From PFL35 sp041550515 (lineage in GTDB: Archaea > Thermoplasmatota > E2 > DHVEG-1): 64,000 bases of DNA. The DNA is taken from positions 84,438-148,437 of the forward strand of contig JBFEOQ010000001.1 in NCBI GenBank assembly GCA_041550515.1, given 5' to 3'. The position numbers and the translations under genes are program-made. Below, one piece after another: positions 1 to 9,967 of the stretch. Under the pieces are notes generated by a model. That model did no database searches. It was not told the DNA's origin and saw only the letters and a list, made by a program, of their open reading frames with translations. Every line of letters starts with the position of its first letter. Position 1 is the stretch's first letter.

Positions 1-1
1 T

Positions 2-1147
2 CGTCAGATGAAACATGAAGGGGATAAGGTTATTTTTATTCATGTGACATATGTTCCTATGCTTGATGCTCTTGGTGAAGCAAAAACTAAGCCTACTCAA
101 CATTCTGTAAAATTACTTCGTGAAATAGGTATAATGCCTGATTTTATAATTACACGTTCAGAAAAAGCTTTGGATAATGTCCGAAGAAAGAAAATTGCTA
201 TGTTCTGTAATGTATCTGAGGAGGATGTTATCAGTAATGAAGATGTTGATAATATTTATGAGGTTAGTTTGTTATTTGAAAAGCAAAATCTTTGTAGGAA
301 AATATTAAAAAAACTGAATTTAAGAAAAGATAAGAATAATCTTGAAGAGTGGGAAAAATTTATAAAAAAAATTAGTAGATTAAAAAATACAGTACAAATT
401 GGTATTGTTGGTAAGTATTTTGATATTGGTACCTCACAACTCTCTGATAGTTATATTAGTGTAATAGAAGCTGTAAAGCATGCTTCATGGAATAACAATC
501 TTATACCTGAGATTAAATGGATTGATTCAAAATCATTTGAAGTTGATCCAGTTAAACTGTCTAGTCTTGATGAATTAGATGGAGTTATTGTTCCAGGTGG
601 TTTTGGTAATTCTGGTATAGATGGAAAAATTGCTACTATTCGTTATTGCCGCGAAAAAGGTATACCTTTTCTAGGTCTTTGTCTTGGTATGCAACTAGCT
701 GTTGTAGAATATTCTAGAAATGCATGTGATTTAAGTAATGCTCACTCTACTGAATTTGATAAAAAAACACCGCATCCTGTAATTGATTTTATTCCAGATC
801 AAGTTAAAATTTTACAAGAATCTAGATATGGAGCAACTATGCGACTTGGTGCATATCCTGCAAATATTAAAAAAGATACAATTATTTTTAAACTCTATGA
901 TTCTGTAAAGGTTTCAGAACGTCATCGTCATAGATATGAAGTAAATCCTCAATATGTTGAAAAACTTGAATCATGTGGACTTATTTTCCCGGGGAGAAGT
1001 CCAGATGGCATATTAATGGAATTTATTGAATTACCAAATCATCCTTATTTTGTTGGTACCCAGGCTCATCCCGAGTTTAAATCTCGTCCCTTAAAACCAG
1101 CGCCTTTGTTTGATGGATTTATTAAAGCAGCTAAAAAAAGAGCTTAG
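2..1147 (+). CDS. pyrG: CTP synthase, C-terminal part (truncated by window edge)
   Basis: CTP synthase makes CTP from UTP, ATP and glutamine. The frame is already open at base 2, so the synthase domain begins outside the window. What remains is the end of the synthase domain (the segment TKPTQHSVKLLREIGIMPDF is typical) and the whole class I glutamine amidotransferase domain. The nucleophile is in FLGLCLGMQ, the oxyanion region in VPGGFGNSG, and the His/Glu pair in QAHPEFKSRP. The 3' end overlaps the convergent nfnL gene by 17 bases. The family assignment is certain; only the 5' end is missing. Confidence 0.97.
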   Translation, partial: RQMKHEGDKVIFIHVTYVPMLDALGEAKTKPTQHSVKLLREIGIMPDFIITRSEKALDNVRRKKIAMFCNVSEEDVISNEDVDNIYEVSLLFEKQNLCRKILKKLNLRKDKNNLEEWEKFIKKISRLKNTVQIGIVGKYFDIGTSQLSDSYISVIEAVKHASWNNNLIPEIKWIDSKSFEVDPVKLSSLDELDGVIVPGGFGNSGIDGKIATIRYCREKGIPFLGLCLGMQLAVVEYSRNACDLSNAHSTEFDKKTPHPVIDFIPDQVKILQESRYGATMRLGAYPANIKKDTIIFKLYDSVKVSERHRHRYEVNPQYVEKLESCGLIFPGRSPDGILMEFIELPNHPYFVGTQAHPEFKSRPLKPAPLFDGFIKAAKKRA

Positions 1148-2540
1148 ATATTTCCATATTTTTACTTTTTAAGTATTCATCGATGGTTCTTGCGGCTTTT
1201 TTACCGGCACCCATTGCAAGAATTACTGTTGCAGCCCCAGTAGCAATATCTCCTCCTGCGAAAACACCTGGAACTGTTGTTCTACCGTTTTCATCAGTTT
1301 TAAGATTTCCCCATTTTTCAGTTTCCAACTCTTTAAAGGATTGTGGAACGAGAGGGTTTGGACTCTGACCTATTGCTACAAGAGCTGTATCAATATCGAT
1401 TGTGAACTCCGAATTCTCAATCGGAACAGGTCGCCTTCTTCCAGATTCATCAGGTTCTCCGAGCTCCATTTTTTTACATTTAACAGCCTTAACTTTTCCT
1501 TTTTCATCTCCTATAAATTCAATGGGATTTGTTAAAAGTTTGAATATTACTCCTTCTTCCTTTGCATGATGTATTTCCTCATTTCTTGCAGGCATTTCAT
1601 TTTCAGTACGTCTGTAAATAAGATAGGATTTTTTTGCACCCATTCTAAGTGCTGTACGAGCACAATCCATTGCAACATTTCCTGCACCAAAAGTAGCTGC
1701 TTTATCACCAACAGTACAAGGAGTACAATGATTTGGAAAATCATATGCTTTCATCATATTTACTCTAGTAAGAAACTCATTTGCACTATATACACCATCA
1801 AGACTTTCTCCAGGAACATTAAGCCATCTTGGAAGACCAGCTCCAGTACCAATAAATACTGCATTATATTCTTTTAACAATTCTTGAACAGTTATTGTCT
1901 TTCCAACAACTACATCATAATTGATTTCTACACCAAGTTTTTTTATATAATCAACTTCAGCGTGAACAATTGCTTTTGGTAAACGAAATTCAGGAATGCC
2001 ATACATTAAAACACCACCCGGTGCATGAAGTGCCTCAAAGACTACAACCTTATGACCTAACTTGGCTAAATCACCAGCACAAGTAAGACCAGCAGGACCA
2101 GCGCCAACAATTGCAACTTTCTTACCAGTAGGTTTTGCAATATTAGGAATTTTTACTCCTTTGTTTCTTTCATAATCAGCAATAAATCTTTCAAGTCGTC
2201 CAATTCCAACAGGTTCACCAATCTTTATAAGAGTACATTTACCTTCACACTGATTTTCATAAGGGCAAACACGCCCACAAACTGCAGGAAGACTACTTTT
2301 TGATTTTATGATTTCAGCTGCTTTATCAAAATTTCCATCAGCAATCTCCTTGATAAACTCCGGGATATCAATTTCAACAGGACATCCTTCAGTACAGGGT
2401 TTATTTTTACATTGAAGACAACGCTTAGCTTCTTCAATAGCTATTTCAGGTTGATAACCAAATGGGACTTCGTCAAAATTCTTAATACGCTTCTTTGGAT
2501 CCTGTTCAGGCATCTTGTACTTTTCTTTTTTAACAGCCAT
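1131..2540 (-). CDS. nfnL: NfnL / SudA-like large subunit (GltD-type flavoprotein)
   Basis: This 469-residue protein is the GltD/NfnL-type flavoprotein subunit. An N-terminal ferredoxin-like region has two cysteine clusters (C41, C44, C49, C53 and C88, C92, C98, C102) for [4Fe-4S] centres. An FAD Rossmann motif GAGPAG lies near residue 146, and a second nucleotide-binding segment (FGAGNVAMDCA) lies near 285. It lies 1 base downstream of nfnS in the same operon. The pairing with an FNR-like subunit points to the electron-bifurcating NADH-dependent ferredoxin:NADP+ oxidoreductase Nfn, or the related sulfide dehydrogenase SudAB, rather than to a lone glutamate synthase small subunit. Nfn and Sud cannot be separated by eye. 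Confidence 0.88.
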   Translation of the reverse strand: MAVKKEKYKMPEQDPKKRIKNFDEVPFGYQPEIAIEEAKRCLQCKNKPCTEGCPVEIDIPEFIKEIADGNFDKAAEIIKSKSSLPAVCGRVCPYENQCEGKCTLIKIGEPVGIGRLERFIADYERNKGVKIPNIAKPTGKKVAIVGAGPAGLTCAGDLAKLGHKVVVFEALHAPGGVLMYGIPEFRLPKAIVHAEVDYIKKLGVEINYDVVVGKTITVQELLKEYNAVFIGTGAGLPRWLNVPGESLDGVYSANEFLTRVNMMKAYDFPNHCTPCTVGDKAATFGAGNVAMDCARTALRMGAKKSYLIYRRTENEMPARNEEIHHAKEEGVIFKLLTNPIEFIGDEKGKVKAVKCKKMELGEPDESGRRRPVPIENSEFTIDIDTALVAIGQSPNPLVPQSFKELETEKWGNLKTDENGRTTVPGVFAGGDIATGAATVILAMGAGKKAARTIDEYLKSKNMEISKLFF

Positions 2541-3368
2541 CTATAGTTCAACTCCCGCAACCTTACAAGCATGCTCCTCTTCTTTTAAAAACCGTTTATT
2601 TCTTAGCATTAAGTTTTCAAAATCAACTTTATGTCCATCAAATTCAGGTCCATCAACACAGGCGAATTTAATCTCGTCGTTTACAGTTACACGACAGCCG
2701 CCACACATGCCTGTACCATCAACCATAATTGGATTTAGACTAACAATTGTTTTAATATCATATTTTCTGGTAAGATCAGCCACAACCTTCATCATAATTA
2801 CGGGGCCAATTGCCCAAACAATATCGATTAGGGTTCCTTTGTCAATCAAGTTTTGTAAAACATTGCTTACAAAACCTTTAGTTCCTTTTGATCCATCATC
2901 AGTACAAATATGAAGTTCATCGCTCCATTCCTCGATCTCTTTTTCAAGCATTAGAAGTTTTTCATTTCTTGCACCAAGAATGCTAATAACATAATTACCA
3001 GCTTTTTTCAATTCTCTTATTACTGGGTAAAGTGGTGCTATACCAACACCGCCACCTATACAAACAATAGTTCCATATTTTTCAATTTCAGATGCAACAC
3101 CCAGAGGTCCTGCAAAATTTAGAATTTTTTCTCCTACCTTCATTATTCCCAGTTGTTTTGTAGTTTTACCCACTTCCATAAAAATTATTGTAATAGTGCC
3201 TTTCTTTCTGTCGTAATCGGCAATAGTAAGTGGAATCCTTTCTCCATTTTCATCGATTCTTAAGATAATAAACTGACCAGCTTCAGCTTTTTTTGCAACA
3301 AGCGGTGCTTTAATTTTCATGAGTTTAACATTATCTGACAATACTTGTTTTTCCAATATTTCGTACAT
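2541..3368 (-). CDS. nfnS: NfnS / SudB-like small subunit (FNR-type with [2Fe-2S])
   Basis: This 275-residue ferredoxin-NADP reductase-like subunit is the partner of NfnL. The FAD-binding segment RIPLTIAD lies at residues 44-51. The pyridine-nucleotide motif GGGVGIAPLYP begins near 105. A C-terminal [2Fe-2S] loop has C222, C225 and C237, with D217 as the likely fourth ligand, which is the Asp+3Cys pattern known for NfnS. The stop is adjacent to the nfnL start, so the two are translated as a pair. A GGCGGG-type purine run precedes the ATG. The complex would exchange electrons between NADH, NADPH and ferredoxin in the cytoplasm. Confidence 0.88.
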   Translation of the reverse strand: MYEILEKQVLSDNVKLMKIKAPLVAKKAEAGQFIILRIDENGERIPLTIADYDRKKGTITIIFMEVGKTTKQLGIMKVGEKILNFAGPLGVASEIEKYGTIVCIGGGVGIAPLYPVIRELKKAGNYVISILGARNEKLLMLEKEIEEWSDELHICTDDGSKGTKGFVSNVLQNLIDKGTLIDIVWAIGPVIMMKVVADLTRKYDIKTIVSLNPIMVDGTGMCGGCRVTVNDEIKFACVDGPEFDGHKVDFENLMLRNKRFLKEEEHACKVAGVEL

Positions 3369-3447
3369 AATTTTCCCGCCTCAAAATGGTTTATTGCGGT
3401 TACCTGTATTTTGGAGAGTTTTTAAAAGTTTCTGATAGAAGAAAAAC

Positions 3448-6400
3448 TTAATCATATTTTAGAACTAAAGCATGTCCTGTTCTTCCATTAAATTTAATAA
3501 CAAGTGGTTTTTCAAGTCTAATATGTTTTACATAATCAAGTTCAATTTCAGCTTTTTGATAATTTAGCCATTCCCAATCGATAAAACTTTCACGAGGATT
3601 TAACGTCGTATTTATATATCCAATTCCTCGCGAAATTATATTTTGGAAGAAATGTGTTCCTTGTGTTGGTTTTATATTAAAATTTTTAAGAGCGGTTTCA
3701 ACCATAACTTTAACATTTGAAATTTGACTCCAGGTAACAGGTATGCCTAACCATTTATCTTGAGTCCCCCATCGACCGGGACCAATTAAAATGTAATGAG
3801 TTTGCTTTTCTACTAATTTCCTGTTTATTTTACCAATTTGATCTGCAATTTTAATAGTTTGTGATGAATCAAATGAATTGGGTGGGACATATATAATATC
3901 ATGAATGAAATTAAATAAACCATTACCAAGAGACTTAGTAGAATGGATTAGTACGTTTTCTTTTCTGGTTTCTTTTTCATGCCATGTAATATGATCCTGT
4001 TCTTGAGAAATAATAAGGGGCCTAATCTGTATAATTGCAAATGTTGGAGGTTTTTTATTATTGGGATCGATGTCTACTGCAAATTCAATTTCTACTGGAT
4101 TTCCCATACTTTTTTGTCCTGCCTCAAGAATATCTTTCAAAATTTTTGCAAGGGGAAAAGTATTGAATTTAAGAATTCCTGCAAAAGTTATAAGATGCGG
4201 ACCCTTTTTTGAAAAACTATCTCTTATCATGTGGTCATCTCTATCATAACTACTTGCAATATTATCAAGAACACCATCAACTACAATATCAGATATACTA
4301 ATTTTTTCCAAAGTACTTTTTTCTTTCTCTGTAAGGGAAAAATTCTGCTTTTTTGTATTTAAAATATATAATTCACGTTGAGTATTTTCCATTATCATTT
4401 CAGGAGTTGAAAAGTCAGGTATAATTTCTGGATGATTTGGAGAAAATCTTAGGACTTTTTCACCTCCTACAACTGAATAACCAAGCCCAACTGCAACACT
4501 CACTATCCCCTCCTCTCTTCTTTGATATGAAACAGGATAATAATTGTAAGATTGTGCAACTCCTGAAAAAGTTGGGTAAAATCTACCATCATAATTGCTA
4601 CCTATCAATTCTTGAATTATAACTGCCATTTTTTCTTCTTCAATTTTTGCCGAAGTTGATTCGATGTATGCTTTTGCCTCTTTGTAAAAAACGGATGCAT
4701 AAACAAGTTTTATCGCATTGTTTAAATGCTCTAGTCGTTTGTTAATATCCTTATTACTATTTGGAAGCATATATGTTGAATACATACCAGCAAAAGGATA
4801 GTTCTGAGAATCTTCAAGAAGACTTGATGACCTTATTGCAAGCGGTTTCTTGAAGTGCTTTAAAACTATCGTGAGCTTTTGTTTTAAATCATTAGAGAGT
4901 TTCCCTTTAATAAAATGTTTTGCAATTTCACTATCGGGCATATCTTTATTGTTATTTACAAATGAGTAGAGCTTATTATCTGATATAAATCGATCAAATT
5001 CATCAGTACTAATAGCTACAGTACTTGGAACAGTTATTTTAATATCAGGGTATTTTTGATGCAAGTTATAACGAGATAAAAGTGTTCTGATAAATGCAAT
5101 TCCACGTCCTTTTCCACCAAGTGAATCCCCGCCTACCTTTGTATATGAGGAATCAAATTCGAATTTTTGATGAATTAAATCAGTCATTACACCTAAGTGT
5201 CTTTCTCGACGACTTTCATTAAAGACTGCGACTAAGTATTTTCTCATTTCATCAAGTGTTTGAAAATCTGTAACTTTTTGAGGTCTTAATTTTCTAGCAA
5301 GTTTGAATTCACCTCGAGCCATGAGCCAATTTGAAAAATTATTACGATTAGCATGGAACCTTATTGATTCGATAGGTAATTTTTTTAAAATTTTTTCAAA
5401 TTCTTTCAAGTTTGATGCGCGTGCAATTTCCTTTGTTCGTTTATGGTTTTTTTTGTCTGTTACTCTATTTTTATCTTCATTTATTGGAAGTAGAAAAACA
5501 AAGTCTCCAAATCCTAGGTGTTCTAATAGAAATTGATCAAAATCTTGCATAAGTGTTGGTGAGTTTTTGTTTATGAAAAAAACGCCCATTTCTTCCACTG
5601 TTTCTCTATTTTTTGGATTAGTGGATTGTAGCATTGCGGGAACAAAAGGATTATCTTTTTTTACATATTGTATTAAATCATAGCCTGCTTTAGGATCAAG
5701 TTTTCCATTTCTAAAAAAGTTAACATCTGAAATAATTCCAAGAATATAATTTTTATATTTTTTATAAAGTTCAATTCCTTCTTCATAGTTATTTGCTAGT
5801 AATATTTTTGGTCTAGCTCTTCTTCGTAGTAATCTTTGCATTTCGTTTAAATCATCTGAAATAGATCTTTGTGTTTGTTGTACGATTTCACTATATATTA
5901 CCGGAAGCAGTGTTGAATAGTCATGTATTGAATCTTCGATAACAATTATTATCTGAACATTACCATTTATGGTATCGTATTTTACATTGATCTGATCTTC
6001 AACATATTTTACAATTGCAATAAAAAGGCTAGTATCGCCGTACCAGAAAAATGCCTTATTAATTCCTTCTTCGTTAACATGCTCTTGACATGTATGCAAA
6101 TCTGCTGTATCAGTAGCTAGAATTATTATAGGTAAATCGGGGCATTCTTTTTTTATTTTTTTACCAAAATCAAATGGATTCATTCCAATGTTTTTTGACA
6201 TTGTTATGACAAGATCATATTTACGTGTTTTAACCTTAGAAAGGGCTTCATCACCTGATGTTACATGTGTAACTCGTGGTGGAGAACTAAGAAGTAGATG
6301 TCTATATTCCTCAATTACTAATTCTGATATAAGTCCTTCTTCTTCAACAATAAATGCATCATAGAGGCTTGAAACTAGAAGGATTTCTCTTACTTTAAAA

Positions 6401-6498
6401 GGCATTAAATTATGGAATGCTTTGATTGTATGATCTAACCTACTTTCATCGTTTTTTTCTATCTTTGAAATATCAAGACAAGAATTTTCTGGTTCCAT
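3448..6498 (-). CDS. Receiver-like domains fused to a PEP synthase PEP/pyruvate-binding domain
   Basis: A 1016-residue fusion. Residues about 35-150 and 180-330 resemble two response-regulator receiver folds (for example REILLVSSLYDAFIV and PKILLANNYEEGIELY). Residues about 440-970 are the ATP-grasp-like N-terminal domain of PEP synthase/PPDK, with GGKGRGIAFIRTLL, the nucleotide-binding AIRSSSLLEDSQNYPFAGMY and a terminal AIIQIRPL. The phosphohistidine and TIM-barrel PEP domains are absent, so it is not a complete PEP synthase; a full one is encoded at 15976-18396. It may be a nucleotide- or phosphate-responsive regulator, but its substrate is unknown. The gene appears monocistronic. Domain identification is confident and function is not. 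Confidence 0.8.
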   Translation of the reverse strand: MEPENSCLDISKIEKNDESRLDHTIKAFHNLMPFKVREILLVSSLYDAFIVEEEGLISELVIEEYRHLLLSSPPRVTHVTSGDEALSKVKTRKYDLVITMSKNIGMNPFDFGKKIKKECPDLPIIILATDTADLHTCQEHVNEEGINKAFFWYGDTSLFIAIVKYVEDQINVKYDTINGNVQIIIVIEDSIHDYSTLLPVIYSEIVQQTQRSISDDLNEMQRLLRRRARPKILLANNYEEGIELYKKYKNYILGIISDVNFFRNGKLDPKAGYDLIQYVKKDNPFVPAMLQSTNPKNRETVEEMGVFFINKNSPTLMQDFDQFLLEHLGFGDFVFLLPINEDKNRVTDKKNHKRTKEIARASNLKEFEKILKKLPIESIRFHANRNNFSNWLMARGEFKLARKLRPQKVTDFQTLDEMRKYLVAVFNESRRERHLGVMTDLIHQKFEFDSSYTKVGGDSLGGKGRGIAFIRTLLSRYNLHQKYPDIKITVPSTVAISTDEFDRFISDNKLYSFVNNNKDMPDSEIAKHFIKGKLSNDLKQKLTIVLKHFKKPLAIRSSSLLEDSQNYPFAGMYSTYMLPNSNKDINKRLEHLNNAIKLVYASVFYKEAKAYIESTSAKIEEEKMAVIIQELIGSNYDGRFYPTFSGVAQSYNYYPVSYQRREEGIVSVAVGLGYSVVGGEKVLRFSPNHPEIIPDFSTPEMIMENTQRELYILNTKKQNFSLTEKEKSTLEKISISDIVVDGVLDNIASSYDRDDHMIRDSFSKKGPHLITFAGILKFNTFPLAKILKDILEAGQKSMGNPVEIEFAVDIDPNNKKPPTFAIIQIRPLIISQEQDHITWHEKETRKENVLIHSTKSLGNGLFNFIHDIIYVPPNSFDSSQTIKIADQIGKINRKLVEKQTHYILIGPGRWGTQDKWLGIPVTWSQISNVKVMVETALKNFNIKPTQGTHFFQNIISRGIGYINTTLNPRESFIDWEWLNYQKAEIELDYVKHIRLEKPLVIKFNGRTGHALVLKYD

Positions 6499-6585
6499 AA
6501 TTTTCCTAATAATTTGAATAAATAACGGTGATAATAAGTTTTGGAATAAGAATAAAAAAGAGATGAAGTTAATTTTTATTTTTCT

Positions 6586-7923
6586 TTATACGAGCCCCTG
6601 GTCAAGCATTGAATCAGCAACTTTCACAAAACCTGCGATATTAGCTCCATTTACATAATTTATATATTTGTTTTCTTTACCATATTTTACACAGTTTTGG
6701 TGGATATTTTGCATAATCCAATGAAGTTTTTCATCAACTTCTTCACGGCACCATGCCATACGTAAACTATTTTGTGACATTTCAAGTGCACTTGTTGCAA
6801 CACCACCTGCATTTGCTGCTTTACCAGGACCATAAAGTATTTTAGCTTCTTGGAATATTTCAATTCCTTCTGGTTCTGTTGGCATATTTGCACCTTCTGC
6901 AACACTAATACAACCATTATCAACAAGTGTCTTTGCTTCATTTTTGTTTATCTCATTTTGTGTTGCTGAGGGGAAAGCCATATCACATTCAATTTCCCAT
7001 GGACGTTTTCCAGCTTCATAATTTACATTGAATTCATCAGCATATTCTTTGATACGTCCACGTCTAACATTCTTAAGTTCCATTACCCATGAAAGTTTCT
7101 TATCATCGATTCCATCTGGATCATATATCATACCTGATGAGTCAGAAAGAGTAACGGGTTTGGCTCCAAGTAGAAGTAGTTTTTCGACAGTATATTGTGC
7201 AACATTTCCTGAACCGGAAACTGTACAGACCTTTCCTTTCATTGCTTCTTTTCTTGTTTTCATCATTTCTTCTGCAAAATAGACACACCCATAACCTGTT
7301 GCTTCTGGTCTTATTAAGCTTCCCCCCCAGTTAAGCGCTTTGCCAGTTAAAATACCACTAAATTCATTTCTAATTCTTCTATATTGACCAAACAAATAGC
7401 CAATTTCTCGACCACCAACACCAATATCTCCTGCAGGGACATCTGTGTTTGGTCCGATGTGCCTGTAAAGTTCAGTCATAAAACTTTGGCAAAATCGCAT
7501 TACTTCTGCATCTGATTTTCCTTTTGGATCAAAATTTGACCCTCCTTTTCCTCCACCAATAGGTAAAGTTGTAAGACTGTTTTTAAACACTTGTTCAAAT
7601 GCGAGAAATTTTAAAATGCTAAGATTTACACTTGGATGAAGTCTAAGACCACCTTTATATGGCCCTATTGCACTATTCATCTGTATTCGATACCCACGGT
7701 TTATCTGGACTTCCCCCGTGTCATCCATCCATGGAACTCTAAACATAATAACACGTTCAGGCTCTGCTATCCTTTCTAAAATTTTTCCTTTTTTATATTT
7801 AGGATTTTTTTCAATAAAAGGCATTATACTTTCTGCTACTTCTTGAACAGCTTGATGGAATTCTTTTTCACCTGGGTTTCGTTCAATAATATATTCCATA
7901 AATTTTTCAACGTTTTTTTCCAT
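6586..7923 (-). CDS. gdhA: Glutamate dehydrogenase, probably NADP-dependent
   Basis: This 445-residue hexameric-type glutamate dehydrogenase interconverts 2-oxoglutarate plus ammonia and glutamate. The substrate-binding and catalytic lysine region is GGGKGGSNFDPKGKSD, followed by PAGDIGVGGREIGYLFGQY and the dinucleotide-binding motif VSGSGNVAQYT. Length and motifs match the bacterial-type NADP enzyme well. A GGAGG sequence lies just before the ATG. It is divergently transcribed from glutamine synthetase across a 160-base region with a perfect dyad, so coordinated control by nitrogen status is plausible. Confidence 0.96.
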   Translation of the reverse strand: MEKNVEKFMEYIIERNPGEKEFHQAVQEVAESIMPFIEKNPKYKKGKILERIAEPERVIMFRVPWMDDTGEVQINRGYRIQMNSAIGPYKGGLRLHPSVNLSILKFLAFEQVFKNSLTTLPIGGGKGGSNFDPKGKSDAEVMRFCQSFMTELYRHIGPNTDVPAGDIGVGGREIGYLFGQYRRIRNEFSGILTGKALNWGGSLIRPEATGYGCVYFAEEMMKTRKEAMKGKVCTVSGSGNVAQYTVEKLLLLGAKPVTLSDSSGMIYDPDGIDDKKLSWVMELKNVRRGRIKEYADEFNVNYEAGKRPWEIECDMAFPSATQNEINKNEAKTLVDNGCISVAEGANMPTEPEGIEIFQEAKILYGPGKAANAGGVATSALEMSQNSLRMAWCREEVDEKLHWIMQNIHQNCVKYGKENKYINYVNGANIAGFVKVADSMLDQGLV

Positions 7924-7995
7924 AGGATTCCTCCAGTAATTTGGTGATTCTCGTATAAATATCCCTTATTAATACTTTGTTGTCAAAAATTATTA

Positions 7996-8017
7996 ACTTA
8001 AATTATAAAATTTAAGT
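7996..8017. promoter_or_regulatory. Perfect dyad between divergent gdhA and glnA
   Basis: ACTTAAATT and its exact reverse complement AATTTAAGT are separated by ATAA, giving a 22-base AT-rich palindrome in the middle of the gdhA/glnA divergent intergenic region. It could be an operator, overlapping TATA elements for the two promoters, or both. It is not the GGAA-N6-TTCC operator of NrpR. AT-rich dyads can arise by chance in such a genome, so the call rests mostly on position. Confidence 0.4.
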
Positions 8018-8090
8018 AGGTTTTAATAATTAAATTCTATTCCAAAAAGTAGATTTTATTTGCCATCTTAAATGAGGAGGTTAAGGATTG

Positions 8091-9428
8091 ATGGAAAACA
8101 AGAGCTACACTAAAAAAGAAATTTTAGACATTATAAAAAAAGAAAAAGTTATATTTGTTAGACTACAGTTCATTGATATCCTAGGAATGCCAAAAAACAT
8201 TGTCATTCCGCCAGAACGTTTAGACGAAGCTTTAGAAAAAGGTATTCCCTTTGATGGTTCATCAATTGCAGGATATGCAACAATTGAAGAATCGGATAAA
8301 ATCGCATTACCCGATCCAAATAGTTTCATTATCCTCCCAGAAGAAATTGAAAAAAGAAAAACAGCAAAACTAAACTGTGATATATATGAACCAAATGGTA
8401 GGCGCTTTGAAGGTGATACAAAATATGCTCTAGAAAAAATGATTCAAAGAGCCAATAAAGTTGGTTATAAATTTAATGTTGGACCTGAATGTGAATTTTT
8501 CTTATTTAAAAAAGAAAATGATGAATATGTCACTATTCCAAACGATGCTGCAGGTTATTTTGATTTATCACATCGGGATCTCGCAGAAGGTGTACGAGCA
8601 GATATATGCCTAGCATTAGATGCATTGGGTATACAAACATATACCAGTCATCATGAGGTTTCTAAAGGACAGCATGAAATAAACTTTCATTATAATGATG
8701 GCATTACAGTTGCAGATCACATTATAACTCTAAAATATGTTACAAAAGTTATTGCAAAAAAACACAATTTACACGCAAGTTTTATGCCAAAACCAATTTT
8801 TGATTTAAATGGCTCCGGAATGCATACACATCTTAGCCTTTTTACGCAAAAAGGTGAAAATGCTTTTTATGATTCTAAAGATAAAAATCAATTAAGCAAA
8901 ACTGCCCGCTATTTTATAGGAGGACTACTAGAACATATCAAAGAAATTACTGCAATTCTTAACCCAACTGTTAACTCATATAAAAGATTAGTTCCCGGTC
9001 ATGAAGCACCAACATATATATCATGGGCTAATCGAAACCGCAGTGCCCTTATTAGAATTCCAACGGGTAGAGGCGATAGCACACGTTGTGAACTACGCAG
9101 CCCTGATCTTTCAGGTAACCCTTATCTACAGTTTGCAGTCATGCTAACAGCAGGGCTTAAAGGAATAGAAAAGAAAATTTTACCTCCAGAACCTGTAGAA
9201 AAGAATATTTACACCTTATCACTAAAAGAAAAAGAAAAATATAATATTCATCATCTACCAGAAAGTCTTGGACATGCTCTGGAATTTATGGAGAAAAGTC
9301 CTCTTTTAAAAGAAGTTTTAGGTGAACATATTTTTAATACCTTCTTATATGTAAAACGAAAAGAATGGGAGAAATATAGAAAACAAATTACACAATGGGA
9401 AATCGAAAAATACCTACCCATTATTTAA
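8091..9428 (+). CDS. glnA: Glutamine synthetase type I
   Basis: This 445-residue type I glutamine synthetase makes glutamine from glutamate, ammonia and ATP. Diagnostic stretches include the beta-grasp FDGSSIAGYATIEESD, the metal site GPECEFFLFK, the substrate site FDLNGSGMHTHLSLF, and the C-terminal NRSALIRIP and RCELRSPDLSGNPYLQF. I chose the ATG at 8091 because GAGGAGG at 8074-8080 lies 10 bases upstream; the TTG at 8088 is the only close alternative. It is divergent from gdhA and followed by a winged-helix gene. Confidence 0.97.
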   Translation: MENKSYTKKEILDIIKKEKVIFVRLQFIDILGMPKNIVIPPERLDEALEKGIPFDGSSIAGYATIEESDKIALPDPNSFIILPEEIEKRKTAKLNCDIYEPNGRRFEGDTKYALEKMIQRANKVGYKFNVGPECEFFLFKKENDEYVTIPNDAAGYFDLSHRDLAEGVRADICLALDALGIQTYTSHHEVSKGQHEINFHYNDGITVADHIITLKYVTKVIAKKHNLHASFMPKPIFDLNGSGMHTHLSLFTQKGENAFYDSKDKNQLSKTARYFIGGLLEHIKEITAILNPTVNSYKRLVPGHEAPTYISWANRNRSALIRIPTGRGDSTRCELRSPDLSGNPYLQFAVMLTAGLKGIEKKILPPEPVEKNIYTLSLKEKEKYNIHHLPESLGHALEFMEKSPLLKEVLGEHIFNTFLYVKRKEWEKYRKQITQWEIEKYLPII

Positions 9429-9520
9429 GTCATTTTCTTTGTTTTTTATTTTATCATGTATTCAAAATTAAGCAATGTTTTTAACTTCATTATATATTAT
9501 CTTTTTATGAGGATGATAGT

Positions 9521-9967
9521 ATGAGCTTTGAAATGCAAATTGTAAGCAATACTCCTCTTATTGGAGAGGATGACCCTGAAATTGTAGCAAAAAAATTTTT
9601 TGAACAAATTGGCTACCTTTCAAAAGGTAGTGACCCAGATATTCCTTTTAAAATTTTTAATGACTTTTTTATAAAACACCCTAATAAAGCATGGTATGTA
9701 GAAGAAATTTCAACTGAACTCAATACATCTAAACCTACCGTTTATAGACATTTAAATAAACTAAAAGGTTTTGATATACTTGAAGAAGTTCAAGTACTTG
9801 ATGAATCTACTCAACAAAATAAAAAAGCATATCGTCTAAGATATGGTAACATTCAAAAAGCTTGGAACTTTGTTGAAGCACACTTAAAAGTGGCTATTGA
9901 AAATTATGCAAAAACAGTAGAACATTTACAAACTCTTACTGAAAAACAAAGGAAGAATATAAAATGA
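9521..9967 (+). CDS. Winged-helix DNA-binding protein
   Basis: A 148-residue protein with a winged helix-turn-helix around residues 45-95; the helix-turn-helix segment is IKHPNKAWYVEEISTELNTS followed by KPTVYRHLNKLKGFDILEE. No ligand-binding domain is obvious, and the C-terminus is a helical tail of about 40 residues that could mediate dimerisation. GAGGATGATAGT precedes the ATG. It overlaps the next gene by four bases (ATGA), so the two are translationally coupled. Its position just after glnA makes a nitrogen-related regulator possible, but nothing in the protein proves that. Confidence 0.75.
   Translation: MSFEMQIVSNTPLIGEDDPEIVAKKFFEQIGYLSKGSDPDIPFKIFNDFFIKHPNKAWYVEEISTELNTSKPTVYRHLNKLKGFDILEEVQVLDESTQQNKKAYRLRYGNIQKAWNFVEAHLKVAIENYAKTVEHLQTLTEKQRKNIK

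Noticed and set aside
1566..1877. A 103-residue plus-strand frame opposite nfnL.
   Set aside because: It is a shadow of nfnL; its translation is low-complexity and the opposite strand has complete family motifs.
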